DNA of 17,188 nucleotides, from assembly GCA_024278775.1 (NCBI GenBank), contig JAJRSP010000203.1, forward strand, positions 1 through 17,188, written 5' to 3'. The stretch is from Planctomycetota bacterium (GTDB taxonomy: Bacteria > Planctomycetota > Phycisphaerae > UBA1845). The translations under genes were made by a program, and so were the position numbers. Below the pieces are notes generated by a model. The model had not been told where the DNA came from, did not search any database, and was given only the letters and a program-made list of their open reading frames with translations. Below are positions 8,941-16,613 of the stretch, in pieces. Within the stretch, counting starts at the first letter, position 1; every line of letters begins with the position of its first letter.

Positions 8941-9765
8941 TCAGAATAATTCGACTTCGCGATCGCGGACCCAGCCGGTGTGGCCGTCGGGAAGTTCGAT
9001 GTGAATCCAGCCGCCGCGTTGCTCGACGACGGAGAATTCCACGCCCTCATGCAGCGAACGGTCGAACTGCGGTTCGTAGCCTTCGCCGTTGCCCTTGCGC
9101 ACCGTCACGTCGTCGGCCACGAGAACACCATTCGCGTGTCGGTTGTAGTCCGGCAGTTCCAAGCCGATTGAAATGCCGAGCGACAGCACAACAATAAGCG
9201 CACAGACTGCGGCGTATCCGAACCCCCCTCGCCAAATGACAACGCGGGCGATCATGATGAGCCAGAAGACGCTGTACGCAATCAATCCCAGCGTAAGGCG
9301 TTGACGCAATGGGATGTTGAAGTGCCAAAAGAACATTGTGTGCAACGCCGCCGTCGCTCCGCTGGGCTGAATCCGATCGCGTGTGAGCGAGCGGGCGAAA
9401 CGCAGGTTGGCTTTGAGTTGTTCGTCGGTCGGGGTCAGCTTGAGCGCCCGGCGATAGTCCGCGATTCCGGGTCCAATCTCGCCCAGACGAACGTGGGCAT
9501 TGCCGAGGTTGTAATACAATTTTCCGTTCTCGACGCCGGCATCGACAACCGCCTGAAACGCGTCGCGCGCTTCACGATACGCAGCCGCGGCTGAATCGGG
9601 ATCGCTGTTGAGCAAAGCGGTGCCGCGATCGTAGGCCTGCAACCCAGTGCTCACGTCGCGCAAGAGCGATTCACGCGTCGAATCGGCGTGCGCCGGTGTG
9701 CCCCATATTGCGATCGCAAGCAGCGTCACAATCGCCATCCGCATTGACCGGCCGGTGGACTGCAT
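8941..9765 (-). CDS. batE: BatE-like TPR and SH3-domain membrane protein
   Basis: This is the last gene of the operon (274 aa from the ATG at 9765). An N-terminal signal sequence (hydrophobic run near residues 10-27, AHA before the probable cleavage site) is followed by one or two TPR repeats (about 78-125, YYNLGNAHVRLGEI). Two membrane segments follow (about 156-176 and 183-202), then a C-terminal bacterial SH3-like domain (about 210-272) ending GGWIHIELPDGHTGWV. TPR plus SH3 is the layout of BatE of the Bacteroides aerotolerance cluster. The molecular role is not established; the TPR and SH3 parts suggest binding to proteins or the cell wall. The ATG overlaps the batD stop as TGATG, with GGAG upstream. 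A GTG one codon earlier is also possible. Confidence 0.85.
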   Translation of the reverse strand: MQSTGRSMRMAIVTLLAIAIWGTPAHADSTRESLLRDVSTGLQAYDRGTALLNSDPDSAAAAYREARDAFQAVVDAGVENGKLYYNLGNAHVRLGEIGPGIADYRRALKLTPTDEQLKANLRFARSLTRDRIQPSGATAALHTMFFWHFNIPLRQRLTLGLIAYSVFWLIMIARVVIWRGGFGYAAVCALIVVLSLGISIGLELPDYNRHANGVLVADDVTVRKGNGEGYEPQFDRSLHEGVEFSVVEQRGGWIHIELPDGHTGWVRDREVELF

Positions 9766-11552
9766 CACAGCTTGCTCCGTTCCAGATCATCCAGACATGC
9801 GCGGGCACGACGAGCAATATCTTCGCCTTCCGTCGCATCAGCCGCTCCGTAACGCGCCGTTTCGCACTCATCCAGCAATTCGTCAAAACGCGCGACAACA
9901 TCTTCCGCAAGACCCCGCTCGCGCAATCTGAGTACCGCATCCGCCCGCGTCGTCGCTCCAGCGGGCAAATTGCATTTGTCTGCCACGTACCCGGTCAACG
10001 CGGCTGTGACCTGATCCGCGACCGTGCCGTTTGAGCTGCCCCCCGCTCCGGTCACCAGCGTCAACGCCCTCCCTCGGGCCGCCTTGCGACGGGCGAATCC
10101 GGAATCCCCCACGAGCTTGTCCCGCCGCATGCGCAGAGCAAGCCCCATCAGAAAAATCCCCGGGCCTGCACCGAGCAGCGACCACGTCTGCCATCCGAGC
10201 GTCAGCGTCTGCGAAGTCAGCAGCCCGTCAACATCTTCATAGTTCGCCAGCAACCAGCGATCGGTCAGCGTAAGCGTCTTGCGTGTGGACAGTTCCGTCG
10301 TCCCCTCAACAACCTGCGACACGGACAGTTTCGAGGATTCCTTCACCGTGATCGGAATCGGCCTGCTTCTCTGCGTGACATACCGCTCGCGTCTGGGGTC
10401 GAAGTAGCTGAATTCAATCGGCGGAATGGCGTTGACGGCGTCATGCTTGGCGCGAATGGTTTGTCGGAACTTCTTGGTGTTCCCTTCAACCACGCCGGGC
10501 AACTCCTCGTTCGGCACGCGAAAATTCTCGACAAGCGATTCCTGGTCGGACAGCGTCGGTGCCCGGAGCGTCTCCAAGCGTCCCCGGCCTCGGACGGTCA
10601 GGGTGAGCGTGATCGGATCGCCCACACTGACTTCGGTCGGAGCAGCCGACACGTCGAAATTGAATTGCCCCACCGCGTCGCGATAGCCAGCCGGCCGTCC
10701 TTCGGTGGGCGGTTCGAGCACGGTGATGCTGGAATCCCCAACCGTCGCGGTCACGGGCCTGGTTCGCGTGATCTCGTATCGGCGAAACACGGTGAACCTG
10801 CTCTTTTGCACCTGAATCGGATAGTTCACCACAATGGTCACACCGCCCGCGTCGAATTTCCCAGGCCGCTCCGCCCATGTGCGCCGCTTGAGCGAATAGA
10901 CCACGTATTCGACAGACTTGCCGCCAACGTCGATGGTCTCGTTTCGATATTGCACGTTCGGCTGGCGCGATTGCAGGTTCTCGATGAACGGCCCCCACTC
11001 GCTGTTATTCTTGTCGATACTTTGCCACATGTCTTTGGCAGACATGCTGATGGTCCGGTTGCGAAACGGAGCGATCCAGATTTCGAGCGTCACGTTGATC
11101 GGCTCGCCCGCGTACACAGTGTCGCGTTCGCCGACCAGTTTGACAAACAGCAGATCATCCGCGTCGGACTTCAACACGCGAATCGACGTAGCCGCCGTTT
11201 CGTAGGTAACACCGTCCACAACAACTTCGATCGCCGGAATGATGAGCGTGCCCATCTTGCGCGGTATGACATTGTATCGATGCGTGGTCGTAACGTTCCG
11301 CACCGTGCCCGACGGCGAGATCGACGTGAAACTTTGCGACGAAGGCCCCAGATAACGCACGTCGGCTCCTGCGATCGTCGGAAATTGCGGTGCAGCCACA
11401 TCCGATTCACCCTTGACCGAAATCTCGACCGTAACCGGCGCCCCGACATACGTCTCGCGCGCGGAAACGCTGAAGCTCACATCCGCAGCCGATGCGACCG
11501 CCGACGCGAACACGAGCACGATCGTTAAGCCAAGCGCACACCGTCCGCTCAT
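9765..11552 (-). CDS. batD: BatD family protein (periplasmic beta-domain protein with one TM helix)
   Basis: This is a 595-aa exported protein. A signal peptide (about 1-22, ending ASAVASA) precedes several beta-rich, Ig-like domains. The opening DVSFSVSARETYVGAPVTVEI is typical of BatD and the related pattern VSVGDPITLTLTVRG recurs near 308-324. One membrane helix lies near 454-474, followed by a charged cytoplasmic tail of about 115 residues rich in helix formers. BatD proteins occur in MoxR-Bat operons and are linked to stress or oxygen tolerance, but no reaction is known. The start is ATG 11552, overlapping the batC stop as TAATG, with AAGGA about 7 nt upstream. A TTG two codons earlier is less likely. 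Confidence 0.88.
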   Translation of the reverse strand: MSGRCALGLTIVLVFASAVASAADVSFSVSARETYVGAPVTVEISVKGESDVAAPQFPTIAGADVRYLGPSSQSFTSISPSGTVRNVTTTHRYNVIPRKMGTLIIPAIEVVVDGVTYETAATSIRVLKSDADDLLFVKLVGERDTVYAGEPINVTLEIWIAPFRNRTISMSAKDMWQSIDKNNSEWGPFIENLQSRQPNVQYRNETIDVGGKSVEYVVYSLKRRTWAERPGKFDAGGVTIVVNYPIQVQKSRFTVFRRYEITRTRPVTATVGDSSITVLEPPTEGRPAGYRDAVGQFNFDVSAAPTEVSVGDPITLTLTVRGRGRLETLRAPTLSDQESLVENFRVPNEELPGVVEGNTKKFRQTIRAKHDAVNAIPPIEFSYFDPRRERYVTQRSRPIPITVKESSKLSVSQVVEGTTELSTRKTLTLTDRWLLANYEDVDGLLTSQTLTLGWQTWSLLGAGPGIFLMGLALRMRRDKLVGDSGFARRKAARGRALTLVTGAGGSSNGTVADQVTAALTGYVADKCNLPAGATTRADAVLRLRERGLAEDVVARFDELLDECETARYGAADATEGEDIARRARACLDDLERSKL

Positions 11553-12433
11553 TACCAATCCTTCAAAACAGGCACTCTGCCCACCCGACGCATCCTGCGT
11601 TTTTCATCGCGACGCTGTTTTTCCCTGTCGCGAACGCCCTGGAGCAACCGCTCCGCCTCCGCGTCGGTCATCTCCTTAGCCGACTCCGCCTGGGCTTGCT
11701 GCTCCTGTTGCTTCTGCTCCTCCTGCTGCTCTTGGTCTTGCTGCTGTTGATGTTGATCCTGCTGCTTTTGATCTTCGTCCTGCTCACCCTCATGCGACTG
11801 CGATTGATCTTCCTGATCCTTCTGTTCGTCGCCTTTCTCTTTCTGCTGCTCCTGTTGATCCTGCGGATCTTTCTCTTCCTGCTCTTTCTTTTCCTGATCT
11901 TGTTGCTGATCCTGATCCTTGTTCTGATCCTGTTGTTCCTGCTCTTGCTTCTGTTTGTCCAACAAATCCTTGATGAGCAACTGCGCCATCTCGATGTTGC
12001 GACGGGCGTCCTGGTCATCGGGCTTGATTTCGAGCACGTCGCGGTAGTGGCCCATCGCGGTCTTGAGCAGGTCGATGGCCTCCTCCAACTCCGACTGCTT
12101 CTCCAGTGCGGAAGCGTAGGCCACATCGCCGAGGTTGAATTTCGCGTCCGCTTCCAAGTTGATATCGCGCGTCAGCAATGCCCGGTTGAACGCGCCACGG
12201 GCCGCCTCGAAATCGCCAAGGCGATAATGCGCAACGCCCTGGTTGTACGCCAACTCCGGCGAATCGGGCAGCGTCGCCCCAGCCGAACTGTACGATGCCA
12301 ACGCGGCTGCGAAGTCCCCCGCGTCGAAAGCGGTGTTGCCTTCCGCCACCAGATCGTGAGGCCTTTCCGCTTGCGCGAAAACCGTGCTCGACGCCAAACC
12401 CGATAGCAACAAAATCGCCGCAATGCGTATCAC
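11552..12433 (-). CDS. batC: BatC-like TPR protein with Gln/Asp/Glu-rich tail
   Basis: This is an exported TPR protein of 293 aa from the GTG at 12433. That start gives a 4-nt GTGA overlap with the batB stop and places a clean signal peptide (MIRIAAILLL...VFAQ) at the N-terminus. An in-frame ATG at 12466 would add 11 polar residues inside batB. Three TPR-like units cover about 25-140 (LAYNQGVAHYRLGDFEAARGAF is the clearest). Residues 159-252 are almost only Q, D, E and K, and are probably disordered. The end RRMRRVGRVPVLKDW resembles the conserved tail of BatC proteins. It probably scaffolds other Bat proteins in the periplasm or at the membrane; this is inferred. Confidence 0.85.
   Translation of the reverse strand: MIRIAAILLLSGLASSTVFAQAERPHDLVAEGNTAFDAGDFAAALASYSSAGATLPDSPELAYNQGVAHYRLGDFEAARGAFNRALLTRDINLEADAKFNLGDVAYASALEKQSELEEAIDLLKTAMGHYRDVLEIKPDDQDARRNIEMAQLLIKDLLDKQKQEQEQQDQNKDQDQQQDQEKKEQEEKDPQDQQEQQKEKGDEQKDQEDQSQSHEGEQDEDQKQQDQHQQQQDQEQQEEQKQQEQQAQAESAKEMTDAEAERLLQGVRDREKQRRDEKRRMRRVGRVPVLKDW
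11678..11959 (-). repeat. low-complexity coding tract (Q/D/E/K-rich) inside batC
   Basis: About 94 codons use a few triplets (CAG, CAA, GAT, GAA, AAG) over and over. On the plus strand this appears as CTGCTCCTGTTGCTTCTG-like tracts. The section is degenerate rather than a perfect tandem repeat, but it is prone to in-frame length change. Confidence 0.8.
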
Positions 12434-13437
12434 GTCGTCACTCTCTTTCGATCGCTCATCAACCATTCAATCAACAGCAACGCGAGCGCCGGCGCTGCGA
12501 ACCAATGAAACCGGGCGAAACGCATCTCGCGACGCGTGGATTCGAACTCACGCGGCGCGACCTTGGGCACGATACGGTCGTACATCTCGCGAAAATCAGT
12601 GTTGGCAAAGTAACCCCCGTCGGCCACCGCAGCCATCGATTGTAGCATCTCCGGGTGCAGCTTGGTCCACACCTCCTGATTCTCGAACGTCAGGTAGGTT
12701 CTTTGACCGTCGCGCACGATCGGGATACGCCCACCCTGATTCATATCGCCCATGCCCACGGTGAACACGCGAATGCCGCGCTCCTGGAAAACCTTCTGAG
12801 CGGCTTCGGTCGCGTAACTGTCGTCCGTTTCCTCACCGTCGCTGATCAGAATGATGGCTTTGTTGTCCTTCACCCGATCCGTAAAACACTCCGCCGCAAA
12901 ACGGACGGCGTCGCCGATGTTCGTGCCGCCGCGCGGAGCGTTCTGCGTGGTCACGGAATCGAGGGCCAGGCGAAACGAACCATAATTAACCGTCAACGGG
13001 CAGGACTGCGTGGCCTTCCCAGCGAAAGTCACCAGCCCCACGCGATCGCCGGGCAGAACCTCCAACAAATCCTTGGTATCCAGCTTGGCCCGCTCCAGGC
13101 GATTCGGTACAACGTCCTCCGCCAGCATCGAATTCGACACGTCGAGCACGAACACGATATCAATGCCGTGCTGCGGAACGTCCTCATAGTGCGTACCCCA
13201 CCGCGGGCCGCTGAGTGCGACAATGAGCAGCATCGTCGCAACCAGCGCAAGGACCGCCTTGAATTTCTGACGCCCGAGGCTGACGGCTGGTATGAGCGTG
13301 TTGAGCAGATTCACCGTGGCGAACCGCTCCAGCGCTCTTCGCTTGCTTGCGAAGCCCCAAAGGTAGACCGCGCCCAGCGCGGGCACGACCCACAGCAGGT
13401 GAAGAATACCAGGATGATCCAGACTGAAATCGTCCAT
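12430..13437 (-). CDS. batB: BatB-like VWA-domain membrane protein
   Basis: This is a 335-aa inner-membrane protein with two N-terminal membrane segments (about 10-28 and 60-76), a von Willebrand factor A domain (about 92-285) and a C-terminal membrane segment (about 312-327). The metal-ion site (MIDAS) is complete: D99-x-S101-x-S103 in VLDVSNSM, T172 in GGTN, and D200 in ISDGEETD. This order is typical of BatA/BatB proteins, whose VWA domains are thought to bind partners through a bound divalent ion. The frame is open for 50 more codons upstream, but ATG 13437 gives the canonical short N-terminus and has AAGGCGAG just upstream. It is the second VWA gene in the operon, 56 bp after batA, and the junction has a possible RNA structure. 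Confidence 0.88.
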   Translation of the reverse strand: MDDFSLDHPGILHLLWVVPALGAVYLWGFASKRRALERFATVNLLNTLIPAVSLGRQKFKAVLALVATMLLIVALSGPRWGTHYEDVPQHGIDIVFVLDVSNSMLAEDVVPNRLERAKLDTKDLLEVLPGDRVGLVTFAGKATQSCPLTVNYGSFRLALDSVTTQNAPRGGTNIGDAVRFAAECFTDRVKDNKAIILISDGEETDDSYATEAAQKVFQERGIRVFTVGMGDMNQGGRIPIVRDGQRTYLTFENQEVWTKLHPEMLQSMAAVADGGYFANTDFREMYDRIVPKVAPREFESTRREMRFARFHWFAAPALALLLIEWLMSDRKRVTT

Positions 13438-13446
13438 CAGTTCTCG

Positions 13447-13499
13447 CCTTAACCGTCTCACATGAGCCGGACCCGCCGGCACGGCGCGCTCGGTTACGG
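13447..13499 (-). promoter_or_regulatory. possible RNA stem hiding the batB ribosome binding site
   Basis: In the minus-strand RNA, CCGUAACCG (13499-13491, containing the batA stop codon) can pair with CGGUUAAGG (13455-13447) at 8 of 9 positions. The AAGG of the second strand is the batB Shine-Dalgarno sequence. A small GCCGG/CCGGC hairpin (13480-13466) fits inside the loop. Ribosomes finishing batA would open this stem, which would tie batB translation to batA. This is a manual fold without energy calculation. Confidence 0.4.
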
Positions 13500-14585
13500 C
13501 ACCTTTCTCAATCGTGTGTTGGCCAGAAAAATCTCCAACACCAGCGAAAGACCCGCAATGCACAACAACGGCGGCAGCGTCAGCCACCCGACCCGCACGG
13601 ATTCGGTGGCCAGCTCCGCATATTGAAAATACCGTTTTTCCTCGGTCTCGGTTCGTTCGAGTTTGTCGATTTCCGCGTAAATCTCGCGCAACGATGCCGT
13701 GTCCGTCGCCCGCCAGTACTTGCCGCCGGTCACGTCGGCGATCTCACGCAGCGTGTCTTCATCAATCGACACGCGCATCGGCTTTTGCGTGACCTGTCCA
13801 AAAGCGTTGACGTACGGCACGGGCGCATACCCGGTCGTCCCCGCGCCAATGGTGTAAATCTTGACGTCAAACTTGGCAGCCAGCTCCGCCGCAGTCTTCG
13901 GCGACACGACGCCCGCATTGTTCTCACCGTCGGTCAGGAGAATCATGATCTTGCTCTTGATTCGCTGAGCCGACACCCGATCACGACGCTTCTCCAGATC
14001 ACGCATGCGCCCCACGCCCAGCGATATGGCATCCCCGATGGCTGTCCCGTTACGCTCTTCGTCACTCGGAATTTCCGCTTCAGCCAGCGACGCGAGCACA
14101 AACGAACGGTCCAGCGTGAGCGGGCAGATACCGTCTGTGTATTGTGCGAACGTAATCATGCCCAGCAGATCGTCAGGCCGACCTTCGAGATCGTCACCGT
14201 CACCCTGAATGAAATCGCGGATGACTTTTTTGACGGCCTCCAGGCGATTGACGCGCTCGCCCTCGATCGTGAAATCCAACGCTTCCATACTCCCCGAGCA
14301 ATCCACGAGCATCTGGATCGCAATGCCCTCGGAGAATATGCGCGTCTCCTGATTCGGCTGACGAGGCCGGGCCAGGCAAAAAATCAAAAGGACCATCGCC
14401 ACAGTCCGCAAGAAAGGCAGCAGCACACGGGCTTTGACCCGGAAACTCGTCCCCTGTCTGCGAAGCCAATCCACCGACGAAAACCGGACAGCCGCGTGCG
14501 GCTTCCGCGCAAGCCATCGCCACCAGATCGGAATCAGCAACACCAGCAAAACGAGCATCCACGGATTTTCCAGCTCGGGTCTCAT
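13494..14585 (-). CDS. batA: BatA-like VWA-domain membrane protein
   Basis: This is a 363-aa inner-membrane protein with two N-terminal membrane helices (about 8-26 and 55-72), a VWA domain (about 88-310) and a C-terminal membrane helix (about 335-355). The MIDAS residues are present: D95-x-S97-x-S99 (LVDCSGSM), T181 in NGTAIGDA and D219 in LLTDGENN. The Cys at position 96 between the MIDAS Asp and Ser is unusual, but not at a ligand position. The domain order is that of BatA. The ATG overlaps the stop of the upstream lipoprotein gene by 4 nt (ATGA), with AGGAG about 10 nt upstream. It probably acts with BatB as paired ion-dependent binding modules; the function is inferred from the family. 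Confidence 0.88.
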   Translation of the reverse strand: MRPELENPWMLVLLVLLIPIWWRWLARKPHAAVRFSSVDWLRRQGTSFRVKARVLLPFLRTVAMVLLIFCLARPRQPNQETRIFSEGIAIQMLVDCSGSMEALDFTIEGERVNRLEAVKKVIRDFIQGDGDDLEGRPDDLLGMITFAQYTDGICPLTLDRSFVLASLAEAEIPSDEERNGTAIGDAISLGVGRMRDLEKRRDRVSAQRIKSKIMILLTDGENNAGVVSPKTAAELAAKFDVKIYTIGAGTTGYAPVPYVNAFGQVTQKPMRVSIDEDTLREIADVTGGKYWRATDTASLREIYAEIDKLERTETEEKRYFQYAELATESVRVGWLTLPPLLCIAGLSLVLEIFLANTRLRKVP

Positions 14586-15652
14586 GCGGCTTGGCGCTCC
14601 TGACGATCGGCTGTCTGATCCACAAAATCCCGCGCGGCGTTGAACGCCCGCTCGATCTCGGCAGCCTCCGGTTCATACAACGCAAACTTGACCATGTCGC
14701 AGGCCAACAGAAATTCGCCCAGCATCGTGCGATAATCCGCCGGCAGGCGCGGATCACGCTGCACGTAAACCAGGAATTCCTCCGTGGTCCACTCCGCAGC
14801 CGACAGTCCAAATCGCCGCTCGATGTATTCGCGCACGATCATGCTCAGCCGAAAATAGAATTCGTGTACCTGCCCCTTCTCGACCAGCTGTTCATCGATC
14901 AGCGCCTGCAACCGCTCGAACGCCCATTCGTGCGCGGAGATGATGACCTCGGGGGCGGGGCGACGCAGGCGGCGCATCAACATGCTGACGGCCAACACCG
15001 CCAACGCAACAGTCGCCAACCCGCCCGACACCCACCACATCCACACACGCGACCGCTCCATCGGCAGCTCGACCGGGCCTCGAATATCGGCGAACTCGGT
15101 CGGATCAAACTCGCCCTCCATGAGCGACTTCACCGTGACCGTGAATTCCTCGCTGGTCACGCCCGATTCAATGACGTCGTCCGCATCACGCCGGTCCGTG
15201 AACATGGCGGTCAATTCGGGCACCGTGTAGTCGCCCGAGAGAAAAACATCCAATTCGTATTCCTGTGTCCATCGCCGGCCGCCCTCGATCGGTTCAGCCG
15301 ACGTGTCGCGAAAATCCCGAATCGAAAACTCCGAAAAACGCTCACCGAACGCAGGCATCTCCACGTCAACGTTTTCCTCGGCTGTGACTTCAACCGTCAC
15401 GTGCAGACGATCCGCGAGACTTAACTCGCCCTTGTCAGCCGACACCGTCATGGTCACAGGCCCCTTCACCGTCGTCTTGACCACTGGTTGCGACGCATCT
15501 TCTGTGGCTTCCCCCGACGATTGCGGCGATTGTTCGCAACCGGTCAAAGTTGCCACACAAAATGCCAAAAGCACGACCGCCCGCGCCGCGGTGCGCGCAC
15601 CGCGGCACACTCCCCGTGGGATATTCCGCATGGAATGTGCGGCTGTCATCAT
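14582..15652 (-). CDS. Bat-operon lipoprotein with one TM helix (DUF4381-like C-terminal region)
   Basis: This is a 356-aa protein of unknown reaction. A long basic N-terminus and hydrophobic run end in a lipobox (LTGC, lipidated C39). A beta-rich periplasmic region follows (about 60-180, with VTMTVSADKGELSLADRLHVTVEV, reminiscent of BatD-type domains), then one membrane helix (about 203-226), then a helical cytoplasmic domain (about 235-350) with EFYFRLSMIVREYIERRFGL and WTTEEF, similar in pattern to DUF4381-type proteins. The start is ATG 15652, overlapping the DUF58 stop as TGATG, with AGGAAGG upstream; ATG 15649 or 15631 are alternatives. Its place between DUF58 and batA, and the overlaps on both sides, tie it to the Bat complex. 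Confidence 0.75.
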   Translation of the reverse strand: MMTAAHSMRNIPRGVCRGARTAARAVVLLAFCVATLTGCEQSPQSSGEATEDASQPVVKTTVKGPVTMTVSADKGELSLADRLHVTVEVTAEENVDVEMPAFGERFSEFSIRDFRDTSAEPIEGGRRWTQEYELDVFLSGDYTVPELTAMFTDRRDADDVIESGVTSEEFTVTVKSLMEGEFDPTEFADIRGPVELPMERSRVWMWWVSGGLATVALAVLAVSMLMRRLRRPAPEVIISAHEWAFERLQALIDEQLVEKGQVHEFYFRLSMIVREYIERRFGLSAAEWTTEEFLVYVQRDPRLPADYRTMLGEFLLACDMVKFALYEPEAAEIERAFNAARDFVDQTADRQERQAA

Positions 15653-16527
15653 CACTGTCGCGCCTTCCTGGCCTTGAAGAAACGATTGATCGGTTCCACG
15701 AACGACTCGCCGGTGGTCACGTCGATCGGATCGATCTTGCACCGCCGGAACGTCCGCGAACGCTCATCCGCACCGCGCACCGCCTCGGCTGTATAATGCT
15801 GACGCAGACGCTTGCTCGACGTATCCACCATCATCGTCTCACCGGTTTCGGCATCCACGAGTTCGATCAGCCCCACGTCGGGGAGCTCCACCTCGCGCGG
15901 GTCGGTGATCGTGATGGGAATAACGTCGTGACGTCGCCGTGCGATACGCATCGACTGCTCGTAGTCGCCGGACTGAAAGTCGCTCACCACGAAGACCACG
16001 CACTTTCGATGGGTCACGCGATTGAGATGCTCGAACGCCGCCGCCACATTCGTACCCACGCCCTCCGGCTTGAAATAGAGAAGATCGCGCACGAGTCGCA
16101 GAACATGTCGCGTCCCCTTCTTCGGCGGCACGTATTGCTCAACGCCGTCGCTGAAGAGAATTTGGCCTATCTTGTCGTTGTTGCGAATCGCGGAAAACGC
16201 GAGCGTCGCGCACACCTCAGCAGCCAACTCCCGCTTGAGCTGGTGCGACGTGCCGAACTCGTGCGAACGGCTCAGGTCCACGAGCATCATCACCGTCAGT
16301 TCGCGCTCTTCGCGAAACACCTTGACGAACGGATGCCCGTAGCGAGCACTGACATTCCAGTCGATCGTGCGCACATCGTCGCCGATCTCGTAGTTCCGCA
16401 CCTCCTCGAACTCCATCCCCCGGCCCTTGAAGGTCGAGTGATACTGCCCAGCCATCGCGGTGTTCACAATGTGCGATGTGCGTATCTCGATGCGGCGTAT
16501 TTTCTTGAGAATCTCTTTTGGAATCAT
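15652..16527 (-). CDS. DUF58 domain protein (MoxR-associated)
   Basis: This is a 291-aa soluble protein, first visible gene of the Bat operon. It carries the DUF58 signature RGMEFEEVRNY (36-46) followed by DDVRTIDWNVSARYGHPFVK, then a VWA-like fold with D84-L-S86-R-S88, GT at 158-159 and VSD at 181-183. DUF58 proteins are regularly encoded next to MoxR-type AAA ATPases and VWA/Bat genes; their role is probably assembly or chaperone-like, but not proven. The N-terminus MIPKEILKKIRRIEIRT matches the usual family start, so ATG 16527 is secure. No Shine-Dalgarno sequence is seen, because a repeat unit ends 3 nt upstream of the start codon. The usual moxR neighbour is not in the window. Confidence 0.92.
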   Translation of the reverse strand: MIPKEILKKIRRIEIRTSHIVNTAMAGQYHSTFKGRGMEFEEVRNYEIGDDVRTIDWNVSARYGHPFVKVFREERELTVMMLVDLSRSHEFGTSHQLKRELAAEVCATLAFSAIRNNDKIGQILFSDGVEQYVPPKKGTRHVLRLVRDLLYFKPEGVGTNVAAAFEHLNRVTHRKCVVFVVSDFQSGDYEQSMRIARRRHDVIPITITDPREVELPDVGLIELVDAETGETMMVDTSSKRLRQHYTAEAVRGADERSRTFRRCKIDPIDVTTGESFVEPINRFFKARKARQ

Positions 16528-16530
16528 GGT

Positions 16531-16567
16531 AAAGAAAAGCAGAAAACTGAAAATCGACAGTCGAAAC
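16531..16567 (-). repeat. single diverged, inverted copy of the 34-bp repeat
   Basis: Read on the minus strand this segment contains TTTCGACTGTCGA and TTTCTGCTTT in the same order and at nearly the same spacing as the tandem units at 17051-17188, which lie on the plus strand. It differs in the middle (TTTTCAG in place of ATTTCGAC) and by a few T insertions. It lies between the four-helix-bundle gene and the DUF58 start codon. Confidence 0.85.
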
Positions 16568-16613
16568 AGGATGCCCCATCACACCACTTCTTGCCGAGTG
16601 CCTGAATAGGGCG

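Noticed and set aside
8778..9197. Plus-strand ORF beginning MCGTGFQPVF
   Set aside because: The start is a translation of the REP palindromes and the rest runs antisense to batE. Such 'GTGFQPV' ORFs are a well-known artefact of this repeat type.
11492..12406. Long plus-strand ORF rich in leucine, resembling a membrane protein
   Set aside because: It is the antisense of the CAG/GAA/GAT-rich tract of batC. The TPRs, signal peptide and conserved tail on the minus strand are real family features.
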